Source: Halomonas alkalicola (GTDB taxonomy: Bacteria; Pseudomonadota; Gammaproteobacteria; Pseudomonadales; Halomonadaceae). Taken from it: DNA of 64,000 nucleotides. The translations under genes were made by a program, and so were the position numbers. Below, one piece after another: positions 1-9,184 of the stretch (the stretch's first letter is position 1; each line of letters begins with the position of its first letter). The stretch lies in contig NZ_CP131913.1 in NCBI RefSeq assembly GCF_030704205.1, forward strand, positions 620,001 to 684,000, read 5' to 3'. Below the pieces are notes generated by a model. It was not told the DNA's origin. It searched no databases and was given only the letters and a program-made list of their open reading frames with translations.

Positions 1-26
1 CCTGCGAGTTATTCATTATCGTGAGC

Positions 27-752
27 CTATGTGAGCCGGTACGGCGTTGCAAAGTCGAGTTTAGTAGCAAGGGCAGCCTCCACCGCCTGTTCGGCGTGGA
101 TGGCGGTGGTGTCGAAGAGGGGAATGTCCGTGTCGTCGGCCTGGATCAGCAGCCCGATCTCCGTGCAGCCGAGGATGACGCCCTGGGCGCCCTGCCCGGC
201 CAGCGAGGCCACGATCTCAAGGTAATCAGCTTTGGAATCCGAGCGGATCTCACCGCGGCAGAGTTCGTCGTAGATGACGGCGTGCACCCGCTCGCGCTGT
301 TTGGCATCGGGAATCAACACCTCGATGCCGTGTGCTTCCAGGCGCTCGCGGTAGAAGGCCTGCTCCATGGTGAAGCGGGTGCCGAGCAGCCCCACCCGGG
401 TCACGCCCTGCCGGTGCAGCGCCTTGGCGGTGGCATCGGCGATGTGCAGCAGCGGAATCTCGACGGCCTGCTCGAGCTGCGGGGCGGCCCTGTGCATGGT
501 GTTGGTGCACAGCACCAGGAAGTCGGCACCGGCCGCCGCCAGGGAGCGCGCCGCCGCGCCGAGGATCTGTGCCGTGGCCGCCCAGTCGCCGCGACGCTGT
601 AGGGCCTCGATCTCGGCGAAGTCCACGCTGTAGAGCACCAGCCGGGCGGAGTGCAGCCCGCCCAGCCGCGCCTTCACCCCCTGGTTGATGAGCCGGTAGT
701 AGGTCTGGGTCGATTCCCAGCTCATGCCGCCGATCAGCCCTATGGTCTTCAT
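27..752 (-). CDS. Aspartate/glutamate racemase family protein (YgeA-like)
   Basis: The 241-residue cytosolic protein begins MKTIGLIGGMSWEST, the typical start of YgeA-type amino-acid racemases. Both catalytic cysteine motifs of the PLP-independent racemase fold are present: LVLCTNTMH in the first half and VILGCTEIGLL in the second. Family members interconvert L- and D-amino acids (Asp, Glu, homoserine) using the two cysteines as acid and base; the substrate here cannot be read from sequence. Length matches the family. The gene stands alone, divergent from the split ABM gene. It is distinct from the racemase-like gene in the TRAP module at 10489. Confidence 0.9.
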   Translation of the reverse strand: MKTIGLIGGMSWESTQTYYRLINQGVKARLGGLHSARLVLYSVDFAEIEALQRRGDWAATAQILGAAARSLAAAGADFLVLCTNTMHRAAPQLEQAVEIPLLHIADATAKALHRQGVTRVGLLGTRFTMEQAFYRERLEAHGIEVLIPDAKQRERVHAVIYDELCRGEIRSDSKADYLEIVASLAGQGAQGVILGCTEIGLLIQADDTDIPLFDTTAIHAEQAVEAALATKLDFATPYRLT

Positions 753-1001
753 CTTCCCTCCTCTTGCGGCCTCGGGTCGGGTGAGTGACTCGGGGGCCGT
801 TTCCCTTTAGGTTCAGGGGGAGTGCCCGCCAGGGCCGCGGGGCCGAGCCGCTATTGCGCCCTGCCGCTGTTCGTATTGTTTACCAGGAGCTTACATGATC
901 GCCGTCATCTTCGAAGTGGTGCCGAAGGCCGAGCACCGCGACCACTACCTCGATATCGCCGCGAGCCTGCGCCCGCTGCTGGAGGAGGCCGATGGCTTCA
1001 T

Positions 1002-2719
1002 CCCGCCTTATTCACGAGGGCGCTGATTGAGCGGTCTGAAGGTACTGGCTGTTGGCATTGCTTATCAGGATTCGCCTCTTCAGCGCGAGTGGCTGTTGAG
1101 TAATGCCAGAACGCAGCCCTTTTCCTACTTACTTATAGCTCTTTGGAATCAATGGCGGCCGTCCAAGCAGCCGTGATCGCCGACCGCCGCTCCGGTCGCT
1201 CGCTTTCTGATGCTGTGGTGGTCTCGCAGGAGCGTCAGCTCAGTGCGGTCAGCTTCGGTAGCCCCTTCAGCAGCGTCGGCCACCACTTGTCGGCGGCGGC
1301 ACCCAGATGAACGGTGATTCGCCGAGCGTGCAGCCTCAGCGTGGCGGCGACCTTGAGCACCTGCTCGCGCATCCGGCTCAGGCTCCAGCCTTGTCGGGTT
1401 TGCCGCTCCAGGAGGCAGCGCAGGCCATGCAGGACCTGGTAGGCGTAGAGACTGAGCAGCAAGCTCACCTCGTTGCGCGCCATCACGTCCTGAACGGTGG
1501 AGGCGCCGCGATCGGTCGACGAGAGGTGCACGTCGAGCGCCGACTTCACTTCGCCCATGTGCGCCTCGGCGCTGCCGCGCTTGCGATAGAGTGCTAGGAC
1601 CTTCTCTGGCGGCCAGTCGAACTTGCTGAGGTTGGTGACCAGGAAGAAGGCATGCAGCAGCAGGTCATCGGGGCGCTCCTGCACGACCAGCACGACGCGC
1701 CGTGGTGCCGGCCAGGAACCGGCTTGGTACTCAAGGTCATGGCACCATTCTCGAGGCTGTTCAGGCGGTCGGCCGCGGGGCCGCTTCAGGTAGGGCGCCG
1801 CCAATTTTTGCAGGCCCTTGTGGCTGCGTAACCGGCCCAGATACTCGATGTCGCGCTCTTCCAGCGCCTCCAGCGTGTCGTTGTCGGTGAATCCGGCATC
1901 GATGCGCACCCGAACCTGGGCGCCAGTGCTCTCGTTGAGCCGCGTCACCAGATGGGGGATCCATGTATCGGCATTCTCAGCCGGGCCGGCGTTGCCCTCG
2001 CGTAGCAGGCCACCGACCATGTCGCCTGTTTCGGCCAGCGAGGCGACCAGCGGCGAGTAGATGCGGGTACCGTAAAGGCCATGGTAGGCCGAGCCACCTT
2101 GGTGACCGTGGACCTCGATCGGCAGGCCGTCGATGTCCAGCGTCAGCTGCTTGGGGCGCTCGCCGTTCTTCAGCGAGGTCAGGCGCCAGAGCACCAGCCG
2201 CAGCAGGCCTTCGTGCACGGCATCGATGTTGTCGTTGCGGCCGAGGCAGGTCAGCAGCCGCGACAGCGTGGCTTGAGACGGCCGGTCCTGCGCCAATGGC
2301 GTCGTCCCGCGCGCGTCGCTACAGGCCAACTGCCAGAGCGGGTCACGGCGCAGCGTGTCGGTATCGCTGAGATCGATCCAGCCCATCGCGCGCTGCAGCA
2401 CCAGGGTGCGTAGCTGACTGGCCAGGGAGTGGCGGATACGCAGCGGGTGACGCGGATCGACCAGGTTGTCTTCGAGCGCCTCAATCACGCCGCTGTTGTC
2501 GAGGGCTTCACGCAGCAACAAAGCGCCGCTGTCGCTGGTGGTGCGGTGGCCGCTCAGCTCGACACGGACAGAGCCGTTGCACGAGGGCGTCCAGGTGGAT
2601 AGGCTTTCACCCATAGCGGATGGCTCCCTTGGATCAGGTTCTTGGCGGAACACACTGAATTTTCAAGAGGATACCATCCGCTATCTTCGTTTTCAGGCCG
2701 GTCTCATGAATAAGGCGGG
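1002..2719. mobile_element. Complete IS1380-family insertion sequence, 1718 bp
   Basis: The ends are near-perfect terminal inverted repeats of 17 bp: CCCGCCTTATTCACGAG at 1002-1018 and, on the other strand from 2719, the same with one mismatch (T for C at position 14). The flanking direct repeats TTCAT at 997-1001 and 2720-2724 are the 5-bp target duplication. One DDE transposase gene fills most of the element on the minus strand. About 230 bp at 1002-1234 holds no gene that I can support. Intact ends, an intact transposase and an identical target duplication point to a recent, possibly still mobile, insertion. Confidence 0.93.
1235..2614 (-). CDS. IS1380-family DDE transposase
   Basis: A protein of about 459 residues with the DDE layout of IS1380 transposases. 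The first Asp is in LTLDIDGLPIEVHG near residue 160, the second in VRIDAGFTDND, and the Glu in KRGSAEAHMGEVKSA. It would catalyse cut-and-paste transposition of the surrounding element. The ATG at 2614 is chosen because AAGGGAG lies about 10 bases before it; an in-frame ATG at 2653 would add 13 residues. The frame is uninterrupted, so the enzyme may be active. Confidence 0.92.
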   Translation of the reverse strand: MGESLSTWTPSCNGSVRVELSGHRTTSDSGALLLREALDNSGVIEALEDNLVDPRHPLRIRHSLASQLRTLVLQRAMGWIDLSDTDTLRRDPLWQLACSDARGTTPLAQDRPSQATLSRLLTCLGRNDNIDAVHEGLLRLVLWRLTSLKNGERPKQLTLDIDGLPIEVHGHQGGSAYHGLYGTRIYSPLVASLAETGDMVGGLLREGNAGPAENADTWIPHLVTRLNESTGAQVRVRIDAGFTDNDTLEALEERDIEYLGRLRSHKGLQKLAAPYLKRPRGRPPEQPREWCHDLEYQAGSWPAPRRVVLVVQERPDDLLLHAFFLVTNLSKFDWPPEKVLALYRKRGSAEAHMGEVKSALDVHLSSTDRGASTVQDVMARNEVSLLLSLYAYQVLHGLRCLLERQTRQGWSLSRMREQVLKVAATLRLHARRITVHLGAAADKWWPTLLKGLPKLTALS

Positions 2720-2974
2720 TTCATCTCCATCGAGCGCTTCGAGAGCCTGACCCAGCCGGGCAAGCTGCTCTCGCTCTCCTTCTGGCGCGACGAGGAGGCC
2801 GTGGCCGAATGGCGCCGGCTGGAGCGCCACCGCGCCGCCCAGGCCGAGGGGCGCCAGGAGATCTTCGCCGACTACCGCCTGCGCGTAGCCGGGGTGCTGC
2901 GCGACTACGGCATGCACGACCGCGAGCAGGCCCCCGCGGATAGCCGCGAGCGGCACGAGTCTTGACCCGCCTGA

Positions 2975-4891
2975 TCAGACCGACTCGGCCTCACCCTCTA
3001 CGTCCACCCCGATGAAACCACCGGACTGGCGGCGCCACAGGGCGGCATAGAGACCGTCTCGCGCCAGCAGCTCCTGGTGGGTGCCGCTCTCGACGATCTG
3101 GCCCTCGTCGATCACCACCAGGCGGTCGAGCATGGCGATGGTGGAGAGCCGATGGGCGATGGCGATCACCGTCTTGCCCTCCATCAGGGTGTAGAGCTGC
3201 TCCTGGATCGCCGCCTCCACCTCGGAATCCAGCGCCGAGGTGGCCTCGTCCAGCACCAGGATGGGGGCATTCTTGAGCAGCACCCGGGCGATGGCGATGC
3301 GCTGGCGCTGCCCGCCGGAGAGCTTGACGCCGCGCTCGCCCACGTGGGCGTCCAGGCCGCGGCGTCCCTGCAGGTCCACCAGGTCGTCGATGAAGGTGTC
3401 GGCGTGGGCGCGGCGCACCGCCTCGAGGATCGCCTCCTCGCTGGCCTCCGGGCTGCCGTAGCGGATGTTGTCACGCAGCGAGCGGTGCAGCAGCGAGGTG
3501 TCCTGGTTGACCATGCCAATATGGCGGCGCAGCGATTCCTGGGTCACCCCGGCGATATCCTGGCCGTCGATCAGGATGCGCCCGCCCTCCAGGTCCCCGC
3601 CCTCCAAGTCATAGAAGCGCAGCAGCAGGTTGGCCAGGGTCGACTTGCCCGCCCCGGAGCGGCCGATCAGCCCCACCTTCTCGCCCGGGGCGATGGTGAG
3701 GTCGAGGCCGTCGAAGACGCGTTTCGCCTGGCCATCCGGGCGCTCGTAGCCGAAGCGCATCGCCTCGAAGCGGATCTCGCCGCGGGGCACCGCGAGCGCC
3801 GGCGCCCCGGGGGCGTCCTGGATCGCGGGCTCCCGGGCGATGGTGTTGAGGCCGTCCTGCACGGTGCCGATGTTCTCGAACAGGCTCGCCACCTCCCAGA
3901 GAATCCAGTCGGACATGAAGCGGATGCGCATCACCAGCGCGATGGCCACGGCGATGGTGCCGAGCGAGACCGCCTCCAGGTACCAGGCGCCGATGGCGAT
4001 GGCCGCGACGCTGGCCAGCAGCAGGGAGTTGAGCAGGGTCAGGGTCACGGTGAGGCCGGTGGCGAGGCGCATCTGGCGATGCACCGTGCCCATGAAGCCC
4101 TCCATGGCATCCCGGGCGTAGGCCTCCTCCCGGCGGGTGTCGGCGAACAGCTTGATGGTCTGGATGTTGCTGTAGCTGTCGACGATGCGCCCGGTCATCA
4201 CCGCCCGGGCGTCGGCCTGCTCCATGGAGACCCGGCGCAGGCGCGGCACGAAGACCCGCATGATGGCGATATAGCCGGCCAGCCACGCCACCAGCGGCAG
4301 CATCAGCCAGGGCTCGGCGCTGCCCAGCAGCACCATGGCACCGACGAAATAGACGACCACGTAGACCATCAGGTCCATCAGCTTGGTCACCGTCTCGCGG
4401 ATCGCCAGGGCCGTCTGCATCACCTTCTGGGAGACCCGGCCGGCGAACTCGTCCTGATAGAAGGCGAGGCTCTGGCCCAGCATGTGGCGGTGTGCCAGCC
4501 AGCGGCCGATCATCGGGTAGTTGCCGAAGATGCTCTGGTGGGTCACCAGCGCCTGCAGCAGGGTGAGCAGCGGCAGCAGCACCATCACCAGCGCGGCCAT
4601 GCCCGCCAGGCGCCAGCCGTACTCGGCGAAGAAGCCCGCCCGCTCGGCACCGGCCAGCCAGTCGACCAGCTGCCCCATGTAGTGGAAGAAGAGCACCTCC
4701 GCGGCGGAGAGCAGGGCGGTGAGCAGCGACATCAGCAGCAGCAGCGGCAGCACCGGCCGCGTGAAATGCAGAATGAAGGCGAAGAGCCCCCGGGGCGGCG
4801 TGCCGCCGAGGTCCTGCGGGTAGGGGTTCACCAGGTGCTCGAAGTAGCGGAAGACGTGGTGGGAAACCAAACGCAAACGGGAGCGAAGCAT
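2975..4891 (-). CDS. ABC transporter, fused permease and ATPase (MsbA/MDR type)
   Basis: The 638-residue half-transporter has an N-terminal six-helix membrane domain (about residues 40-340) and a C-terminal ATPase. The ATPase shows Walker A (GRSGAGKST), signature LSGGQRQR, Walker B ILVLDEATSALD and the switch histidine in AIAHRLST. Such proteins work as homo- or heterodimeric exporters of lipids or drugs in the inner membrane; the substrate is unknown. Residues DLEGGDLEGGRILIDG, just after Walker A, come from a 15-bp near-exact in-frame duplication at 3582-3611. No strong ribosome binding site precedes the ATG. The gene stops 9 bp after the end of the split ABM gene, converging on it. Confidence 0.92.
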   Translation of the reverse strand: MLRSRLRLVSHHVFRYFEHLVNPYPQDLGGTPPRGLFAFILHFTRPVLPLLLLMSLLTALLSAAEVLFFHYMGQLVDWLAGAERAGFFAEYGWRLAGMAALVMVLLPLLTLLQALVTHQSIFGNYPMIGRWLAHRHMLGQSLAFYQDEFAGRVSQKVMQTALAIRETVTKLMDLMVYVVVYFVGAMVLLGSAEPWLMLPLVAWLAGYIAIMRVFVPRLRRVSMEQADARAVMTGRIVDSYSNIQTIKLFADTRREEAYARDAMEGFMGTVHRQMRLATGLTVTLTLLNSLLLASVAAIAIGAWYLEAVSLGTIAVAIALVMRIRFMSDWILWEVASLFENIGTVQDGLNTIAREPAIQDAPGAPALAVPRGEIRFEAMRFGYERPDGQAKRVFDGLDLTIAPGEKVGLIGRSGAGKSTLANLLLRFYDLEGGDLEGGRILIDGQDIAGVTQESLRRHIGMVNQDTSLLHRSLRDNIRYGSPEASEEAILEAVRRAHADTFIDDLVDLQGRRGLDAHVGERGVKLSGGQRQRIAIARVLLKNAPILVLDEATSALDSEVEAAIQEQLYTLMEGKTVIAIAHRLSTIAMLDRLVVIDEGQIVESGTHQELLARDGLYAALWRRQSGGFIGVDVEGEAESV

Positions 4892-5056
4892 GGCGGCAGT
4901 CCATTGACACGGGGTGGCTCGGGCACGCCAGGGTAACCCCCATCACGCCATTGGCGGTACCTCAGACTCGACCCTCCCCCGGCCCTGTGCGCGATACTGG
5001 CCAGGACCCGGCGAGCGGGCCACCCTGATCTAAACACCAGGGGGAGCGACTCGCCA

Positions 5057-6349
5057 ATGGAAGACGTGACTCGCGAATTCCTCGATACCAACCAGCCGTT
5101 GATCCGACTGGCGGTGGCCCTGCTGTTGGGCGCCCTGATCGGCATCGAACGCGGCTGGGTGGCACGCGAGCAGCGCGCCGGCCTGCGCATCGCGGGCGTG
5201 CGCACCCACGCCCTGGTGGGGCTTCTGGGCGGCATCGCCGCCCTGCTCTCGGCGTCGGTCAGCGCCTGGGCCTTCCCGCTGATCTTCGTGGCGGTGGCGG
5301 CCACCGCCCTGGTGGCCTGGCAGGCACGGCTCGGCGATCCGCCGGACTTCAGCATCACCGGCCTGATCGGCCTGCTGCTCACCTTCTGCTTCGGCGCCGT
5401 GGCGGTGGGCGTGGACCTGGCCGTGGCCACCGCCTGCGCCGTGGCCACCGCGCTGATCCTGGACAACAAGCGCGAGATCCACGGCCTGCTGAACCGGCTC
5501 CAGGCCCACGAGCTGGACGCCGGCCTCAAGCTGCTGGTGATCAGCGTGGTGATGCTGCCGCTGCTGCCCAACCAGGCCTTGGGCCCGGGAGGCGTGATCA
5601 ACCCCTACCAGCTGTGGTGGATGGTGGTGCTGGTCGCCTCCGTCTCCTTCGTCGGCTACTTCGCGATCCGCGTAGGCGGCACCGAGAAGGGCATCCTCTT
5701 CACCAGCCTGTTCGCCGGGCTCAGCTCCTCCACGGCCCTGACCCTGCACTTCGCCCGTCAGTCACGCCTGGCGCCGGCCCATGGGCCGCTGCTGGCGGCA
5801 GGCATCCTGCTCGCCTGCGGCACCATGTTCCCGAGGATCCTGCTCTACGCCGCGGTGATCAGCCCAGGGCTGCTGTCGTCGCTGTGGCTGCCGATCAGCC
5901 TGATGGCCCTGACCCTCTATCTCCCCTCGCTGCTGATCTGGCGCCGCCACCACCGCCAGGGCCTGGTGGAGAGCCCCGCCCTGATCAGGAACCCGCTGGA
6001 GCTGCGCCTGGCGCTGCTCTTCGGCGCCCTGCTGGCGCTGATCATGCTGCTCGGCGAATGGCTGCGCAGCGCCCTGGGCGATGCCGGCATCTACCTGCTG
6101 GCCACCACCTCGGGTCTCGCCGACGTGGATGCCATCACCCTTTCCCTGACCCGCATGTCGCTGGAGACCATCGCCGGCCAGACGGCCGTGCTGGGGATCA
6201 TCCTGGCCGCGGCCACCAACAACCTGGTCAAGGCGGGCCTTGCCGGCCTGCTCGGCACCCGAGACATCGGGTGGCGAGTCGCCGGGCCGATGCTGGCGTC
6301 GCTGCTGATCGGCCTGGCCGCCGCCCTCGCCATGCGCCTGGCAGGGTAG
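5057..6349 (+). CDS. MgtC/SapB family membrane protein with DUF4010 C-terminus
   Basis: The 430-residue integral membrane protein has an N-terminal MgtC-like domain (LLLGALIGIERGW, AGVRTHALVGLLGG) and a C-terminal DUF4010 domain containing GLSSSTALTLHFAR. Predicted helices fill nearly the whole length. MgtC proteins of intracellular pathogens modulate the F-type ATPase and survival in low magnesium. The long MgtC-DUF4010 form is common in environmental bacteria and its role is not established. GGGGAG sits upstream of the ATG. The gene is divergent from the ABC exporter and stands alone. Confidence 0.88.
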   Translation: MEDVTREFLDTNQPLIRLAVALLLGALIGIERGWVAREQRAGLRIAGVRTHALVGLLGGIAALLSASVSAWAFPLIFVAVAATALVAWQARLGDPPDFSITGLIGLLLTFCFGAVAVGVDLAVATACAVATALILDNKREIHGLLNRLQAHELDAGLKLLVISVVMLPLLPNQALGPGGVINPYQLWWMVVLVASVSFVGYFAIRVGGTEKGILFTSLFAGLSSSTALTLHFARQSRLAPAHGPLLAAGILLACGTMFPRILLYAAVISPGLLSSLWLPISLMALTLYLPSLLIWRRHHRQGLVESPALIRNPLELRLALLFGALLALIMLLGEWLRSALGDAGIYLLATTSGLADVDAITLSLTRMSLETIAGQTAVLGIILAAATNNLVKAGLAGLLGTRDIGWRVAGPMLASLLIGLAAALAMRLAG

Positions 6350-6419
6350 GCAGCGCCTCTCTGCGTCCCGACTCTTGCCATCCGCAGTTGCGACCCCGCT
6401 TGCCACCGGACATGATGTC

Positions 6420-6435
6420 TGAAACCACAGTTTCA
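6420..6435. promoter_or_regulatory. Palindromic operator upstream of the RpiR regulator gene
   Basis: TGAAAC-CACA-GTTTCA is a perfect inverted repeat (6-bp arms, 4-bp spacer) ending ten bases before the regulator ATG, next to its ribosome binding site. The same arms and spacing recur at 7411-7426 before dctP. The placement suggests autoregulation by the adjacent RpiR protein; this is inference. Confidence 0.7.
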
Positions 6436-6444
6436 GGAGCCGGC

Positions 6445-7293
6445 ATGGCCAGATCCTCGCAGGCGCGTTCCTTCCTCGCCCGGGTGCGCAGCGCCCTGCC
6501 CTCTCTGCACCCGGCCGAGCGCCGGCTCGGCGAGTTCGTGTGCGATTTCCCCGGTGAAATCGCCAGCTACGATGCCCAGGAGCTGGCGAAGTTCGCCGGG
6601 GTCTCCAAGGCGACGGTGTCGCGCTTCGTGCGCCGGCTCGGCTACGAGAGCTACGAGGCGGCGCGCAAGCACGCCCGGGAAGAGCAGGCCACCGGCTCGC
6701 GCCTCTTCCTGCAGAGCGCTTCCCTGGCGCCGGATGAGCGCTCCCTGGCGCTCAACCTCGACCAGGGCAAGGACAACCTGGACCGCACCTTCTCGGCGAT
6801 CCCCCAGGCGCAGGTGGATGAAGTGGCCCGGGCCATCCTCGAGGCCCGCAAGACCTGGGTCATCGGCTTTCGCGCCAGCCACCCCTTCGCCGACTACCTG
6901 CGCTGGCAGCTCACCCAGGTGGTGGAGCAGGTGGTCAGCCTGCCCGGCGGCGGCGAGACCCTGGGCGAGCACCTGGTCAGCCTGCGCCCGGAGGACTGCG
7001 TGGTCGTCATCGGCCTGCGCCGCCGGGTGGCGATCACCGAGCAGGTGCTGGCCGAGGCCCGCGAGAGCGGCGCCCGGGTGCTCTACATTACCGACGAGGG
7101 GCTCACCCCGGACCGAAGCGTCACCTGGCACTTCCGCTGCTGCACCCTGGCCGCGGGGCCGCTGTTCAACCACACCGCCGTGATGGCGCTCTGCCACCTG
7201 CTGGCCATGCGCACCATCGAGCTAGCCGGTGACGACTCGCGTCGCCGCCTGCGCCGCATCGAGACGCTGAACGACAAGCTCGAAGAACTGTAG
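6445..7293 (+). CDS. MurR/RpiR family transcriptional regulator
   Basis: The protein has 282 residues. An N-terminal RpiR helix-turn-helix covers about residues 1-77 (ELAKFAGVSKATVSRFVRRLGYESYEA). A C-terminal SIS sugar-phosphate isomerase-like domain follows (KTWVIGFRASHPFADYL, EDCVVVIGLRRRV). Family members sense phosphosugars or related metabolites through the SIS domain. The ATG at 6445 is preferred because CAGGAG lies 5 bases before it; the upstream ATGs at 6412 and 6415 lack one, and the palindrome lies between. It directly precedes the TRAP and racemase genes in the same direction and is their probable local regulator. Confidence 0.9.
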   Translation: MARSSQARSFLARVRSALPSLHPAERRLGEFVCDFPGEIASYDAQELAKFAGVSKATVSRFVRRLGYESYEAARKHAREEQATGSRLFLQSASLAPDERSLALNLDQGKDNLDRTFSAIPQAQVDEVARAILEARKTWVIGFRASHPFADYLRWQLTQVVEQVVSLPGGGETLGEHLVSLRPEDCVVVIGLRRRVAITEQVLAEARESGARVLYITDEGLTPDRSVTWHFRCCTLAAGPLFNHTAVMALCHLLAMRTIELAGDDSRRRLRRIETLNDKLEEL

Positions 7294-7410
7294 GAAGACG
7301 GCACCTTCCCGGTGCAGGGCGCTACCAATCTGCACACTTTCCGGGCAAGAAACGAAACAGTCGCGCGGGCGACGCCCAGGCGATTCTGGAGTAATTAGCT
7401 GTTTTCGTTA

Positions 7411-7426
7411 TGAAACTGAGGTTTCT
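7411..7426. promoter_or_regulatory. Palindromic operator upstream of dctP
   Basis: TGAAAC-TGAG-GTTTCT repeats the arms and 4-bp spacing of the palindrome at 6420-6435 with one mismatch. A further half-site TGAAAC lies at 7441-7446. All are in the 268-bp gap between the RpiR gene and dctP. I infer a shared operator for the RpiR protein controlling the TRAP operon. Confidence 0.7.
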
Positions 7427-7561
7427 TGAAATTGATGGCATGAAACTTGGATCACTCAAGGCGACTGCCGCCGCCGCGAATGCGGCGGGCCGATACCGCC
7501 ACCGGGCGCCCAGCGGAGCCGCTCTCCCGCCCGAGGTGCCGCCGATGACAGGACCAAGACC

Positions 7562-8599
7562 ATGCTGACACGTACCGCTCTGGTAACCGCCGTCTCCGCC
7601 GCCCTGATGGCCTCCGCCGCCCAGGCCAGCTCGCTGTCGCTCCAGGTGCTGGGCCAGCCCGCCGGCTCCGGCCTGATCGCCCAGCAGAAGGAGCAGCCCT
7701 TCTTCAACAACCTGGCCGAGCACACCGGCCTGGACATCAACGTGCAGTACCTGCCGGTGGACGTGGCCGGCGTGCCCGACACCGACGGCCTGCGCGTGTT
7801 GCGCTCGGGGCTGTTCGACATCGTCTCCCTGCGCGGCCCCCAGGTGAGCCGCGACGAGCCCTCCATCCTCGGGCTCGACCTGATCGGGCTCAACACCAGC
7901 TTCGAGGCCGGCCGCGAGCACGTCGATGCCTTCTACGACTACGTGGACAGCCGCCTGCAGGAGCGCTTCAACGCCAAGCTGCTGGGCACCTGGCCGGCCG
8001 GCCCCCAGGTGATCTTCTGCCGCGGCGAGATCGGCGGCCTGGATGACCTGCGCGGCAAGCGCGTGCGCGTGGGTGACCAGAGCGCGGCCAACTTCGTCGG
8101 CCAGCTCGGCGCCACCGGCATCTCGATGCCCTTCGGCGACGTCCAGCAGTCGCTCTCCCGCGGGGTGATCGACTGCGCCATCACCGGCCCCGCCTCGGCC
8201 AACTCCGGCGGCTGGCCGGAGGCCACCACCACGGTGCTGCCCATCGCCCTGCAGCTGGCCATCAACGGCTACGCCATCAACCTCGATACCTGGAACAGCA
8301 TGACCGAGGAGCAGCAGGGCAAGCTCGAAACGGCCATCGCCGGGCTGAGCGACGAGATCTGGGCCTACTCCGAGGAGCTCTACGAGGACGCCATGCGCTG
8401 CAACGCCGGCGAGACCCCCTGCGAGTACGGCAAGCCCTACTCCCTCACCGAGGTGCCGGTCACCGACGAGGACCTGGCCAAGGTGGCCGCCGCGGTGGAA
8501 GAGGTCTCCCTGCCGATCTGGGCGCGCCAGTGCAACGCCGCCGCCGCGGACTGCGAAGCCGTGTGGCGCGACACCGTCGGCCAGAAACTCGGCCTCTGA
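7562..8599 (+). CDS. dctP: TRAP transporter substrate-binding protein (DctP family)
   Basis: The 345-residue periplasmic protein begins with a cleavable signal peptide (MLTRTALVTAVSAALMASAAQAS). The mature part has DctP-family features, including GKRVRVGDQSAANFVGQLGA, the region carrying the ligand-binding arginine in characterised relatives, and a conserved GPASANSGGWPEATT segment. It delivers an organic acid or similar solute to the DctQM membrane subunits. Four cysteines in the C-terminal part (RCNAGETPC, RQCNAAAADC) could form disulfides. It is the first gene of the operon and is preceded by the RpiR-type palindrome. The substrate is unknown. Confidence 0.92.
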   Translation: MLTRTALVTAVSAALMASAAQASSLSLQVLGQPAGSGLIAQQKEQPFFNNLAEHTGLDINVQYLPVDVAGVPDTDGLRVLRSGLFDIVSLRGPQVSRDEPSILGLDLIGLNTSFEAGREHVDAFYDYVDSRLQERFNAKLLGTWPAGPQVIFCRGEIGGLDDLRGKRVRVGDQSAANFVGQLGATGISMPFGDVQQSLSRGVIDCAITGPASANSGGWPEATTTVLPIALQLAINGYAINLDTWNSMTEEQQGKLETAIAGLSDEIWAYSEELYEDAMRCNAGETPCEYGKPYSLTEVPVTDEDLAKVAAAVEEVSLPIWARQCNAAAADCEAVWRDTVGQKLGL

Positions 8600-8614
8600 G
8601 CCGCGGAGGCGACG

Positions 8615-9184
8615 ATGAACATCTACGCTCGCATTCTCGGCATGCTGTTCGGCGCCATGATGCTGCTGCTCGCCCTGCTGATCACGGTGGAGACCGTGAT
8701 CCGCAAGGTCTTCTCGATGTCGCTTGGCGGGGTCGACGAGCTGGGGGGCTATGCCATCGCCATCGCCGCCCCCCTGGCATTCTGCGTGGCCATGGTCGAG
8801 CAGTCCCATATCCGCATCAACCTGGTGCACATGCGCCTGCCCTTCCGGGTGCAGGCGGTGCTCAACGCCCTGGCCGCCCTCACCCTCGGGCTGCTGGCGG
8901 CCTTCCTGCTCTACTTCACCCTCCAGACCGTCCAGGACACCCGGCTCTACGGCTCCATCGCCCAGACGCCCCGGGCCACGCCGCTGATCTACCCGCAGAC
9001 CGTGTGGCTGATCGCCATGCTCGCCTTCACCCTGGCGGCCGGAGTGCTGACCGCCCAGGCCCTGGGGCTGCTGGTGAAGGGCGACTGGAAAGGGCTCAAC
9101 CGCCGCTTCGGACCGAGCTCCACCCAGGATGAGCTGGAGGCGGAACTCGAGGACCTGAAGCAGCGCGAAGGAGGCCAGTCATGA
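8615..9184 (+). CDS. dctQ: TRAP transporter small permease (DctQ)
   Basis: The 189-residue membrane protein has four predicted helices and the DctQ layout (EETVIRK-like cytoplasmic loop as VETVIRKVFSMSLGGVDELGGY, then LAFCVAMVEQSHIRINLVHMRL). It forms the small integral subunit that partners DctM in the sodium-driven TRAP complex. It lies 15 bp after dctP and overlaps dctM by four bases (ATGA at 9181-9184), so translation is probably coupled. The tail after the last helix is rich in Glu and Lys. Confidence 0.9.
   Translation: MNIYARILGMLFGAMMLLLALLITVETVIRKVFSMSLGGVDELGGYAIAIAAPLAFCVAMVEQSHIRINLVHMRLPFRVQAVLNALAALTLGLLAAFLLYFTLQTVQDTRLYGSIAQTPRATPLIYPQTVWLIAMLAFTLAAGVLTAQALGLLVKGDWKGLNRRFGPSSTQDELEAELEDLKQREGGQS

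Larger units (their letters stand above)
895..2965 (+). pseudogene. Antibiotic biosynthesis monooxygenase (ABM) family gene, split by IS1380-family insertion
   Basis: An ATG at 895 follows a good ribosome binding site (CCAGGAGC at 883-890) and opens MIAVIFEVVPKAEHRDHYLD. The frame is cut after residue 36 by the element at 1002-2719. Removing the element and one copy of the TTCAT target duplication joins 895-1001 to 2725-2965 in frame. This restores a 115-residue protein reading ...EEADGFISIERFES... and ending at the TGA at 2963. ABM proteins are small dimeric alpha-beta barrels, some of which oxidise quinones, haem or polyketides. The activity of this one is unknown and is presumably lost. 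Confidence 0.85.

Noticed and set aside
3077..4936. A 619-codon open frame opposite the ABC exporter gene
   Set aside because: The translation is low-complexity (Gln, His, Gly, Asp) with no motif, while the minus-strand frame has all ABC motifs.
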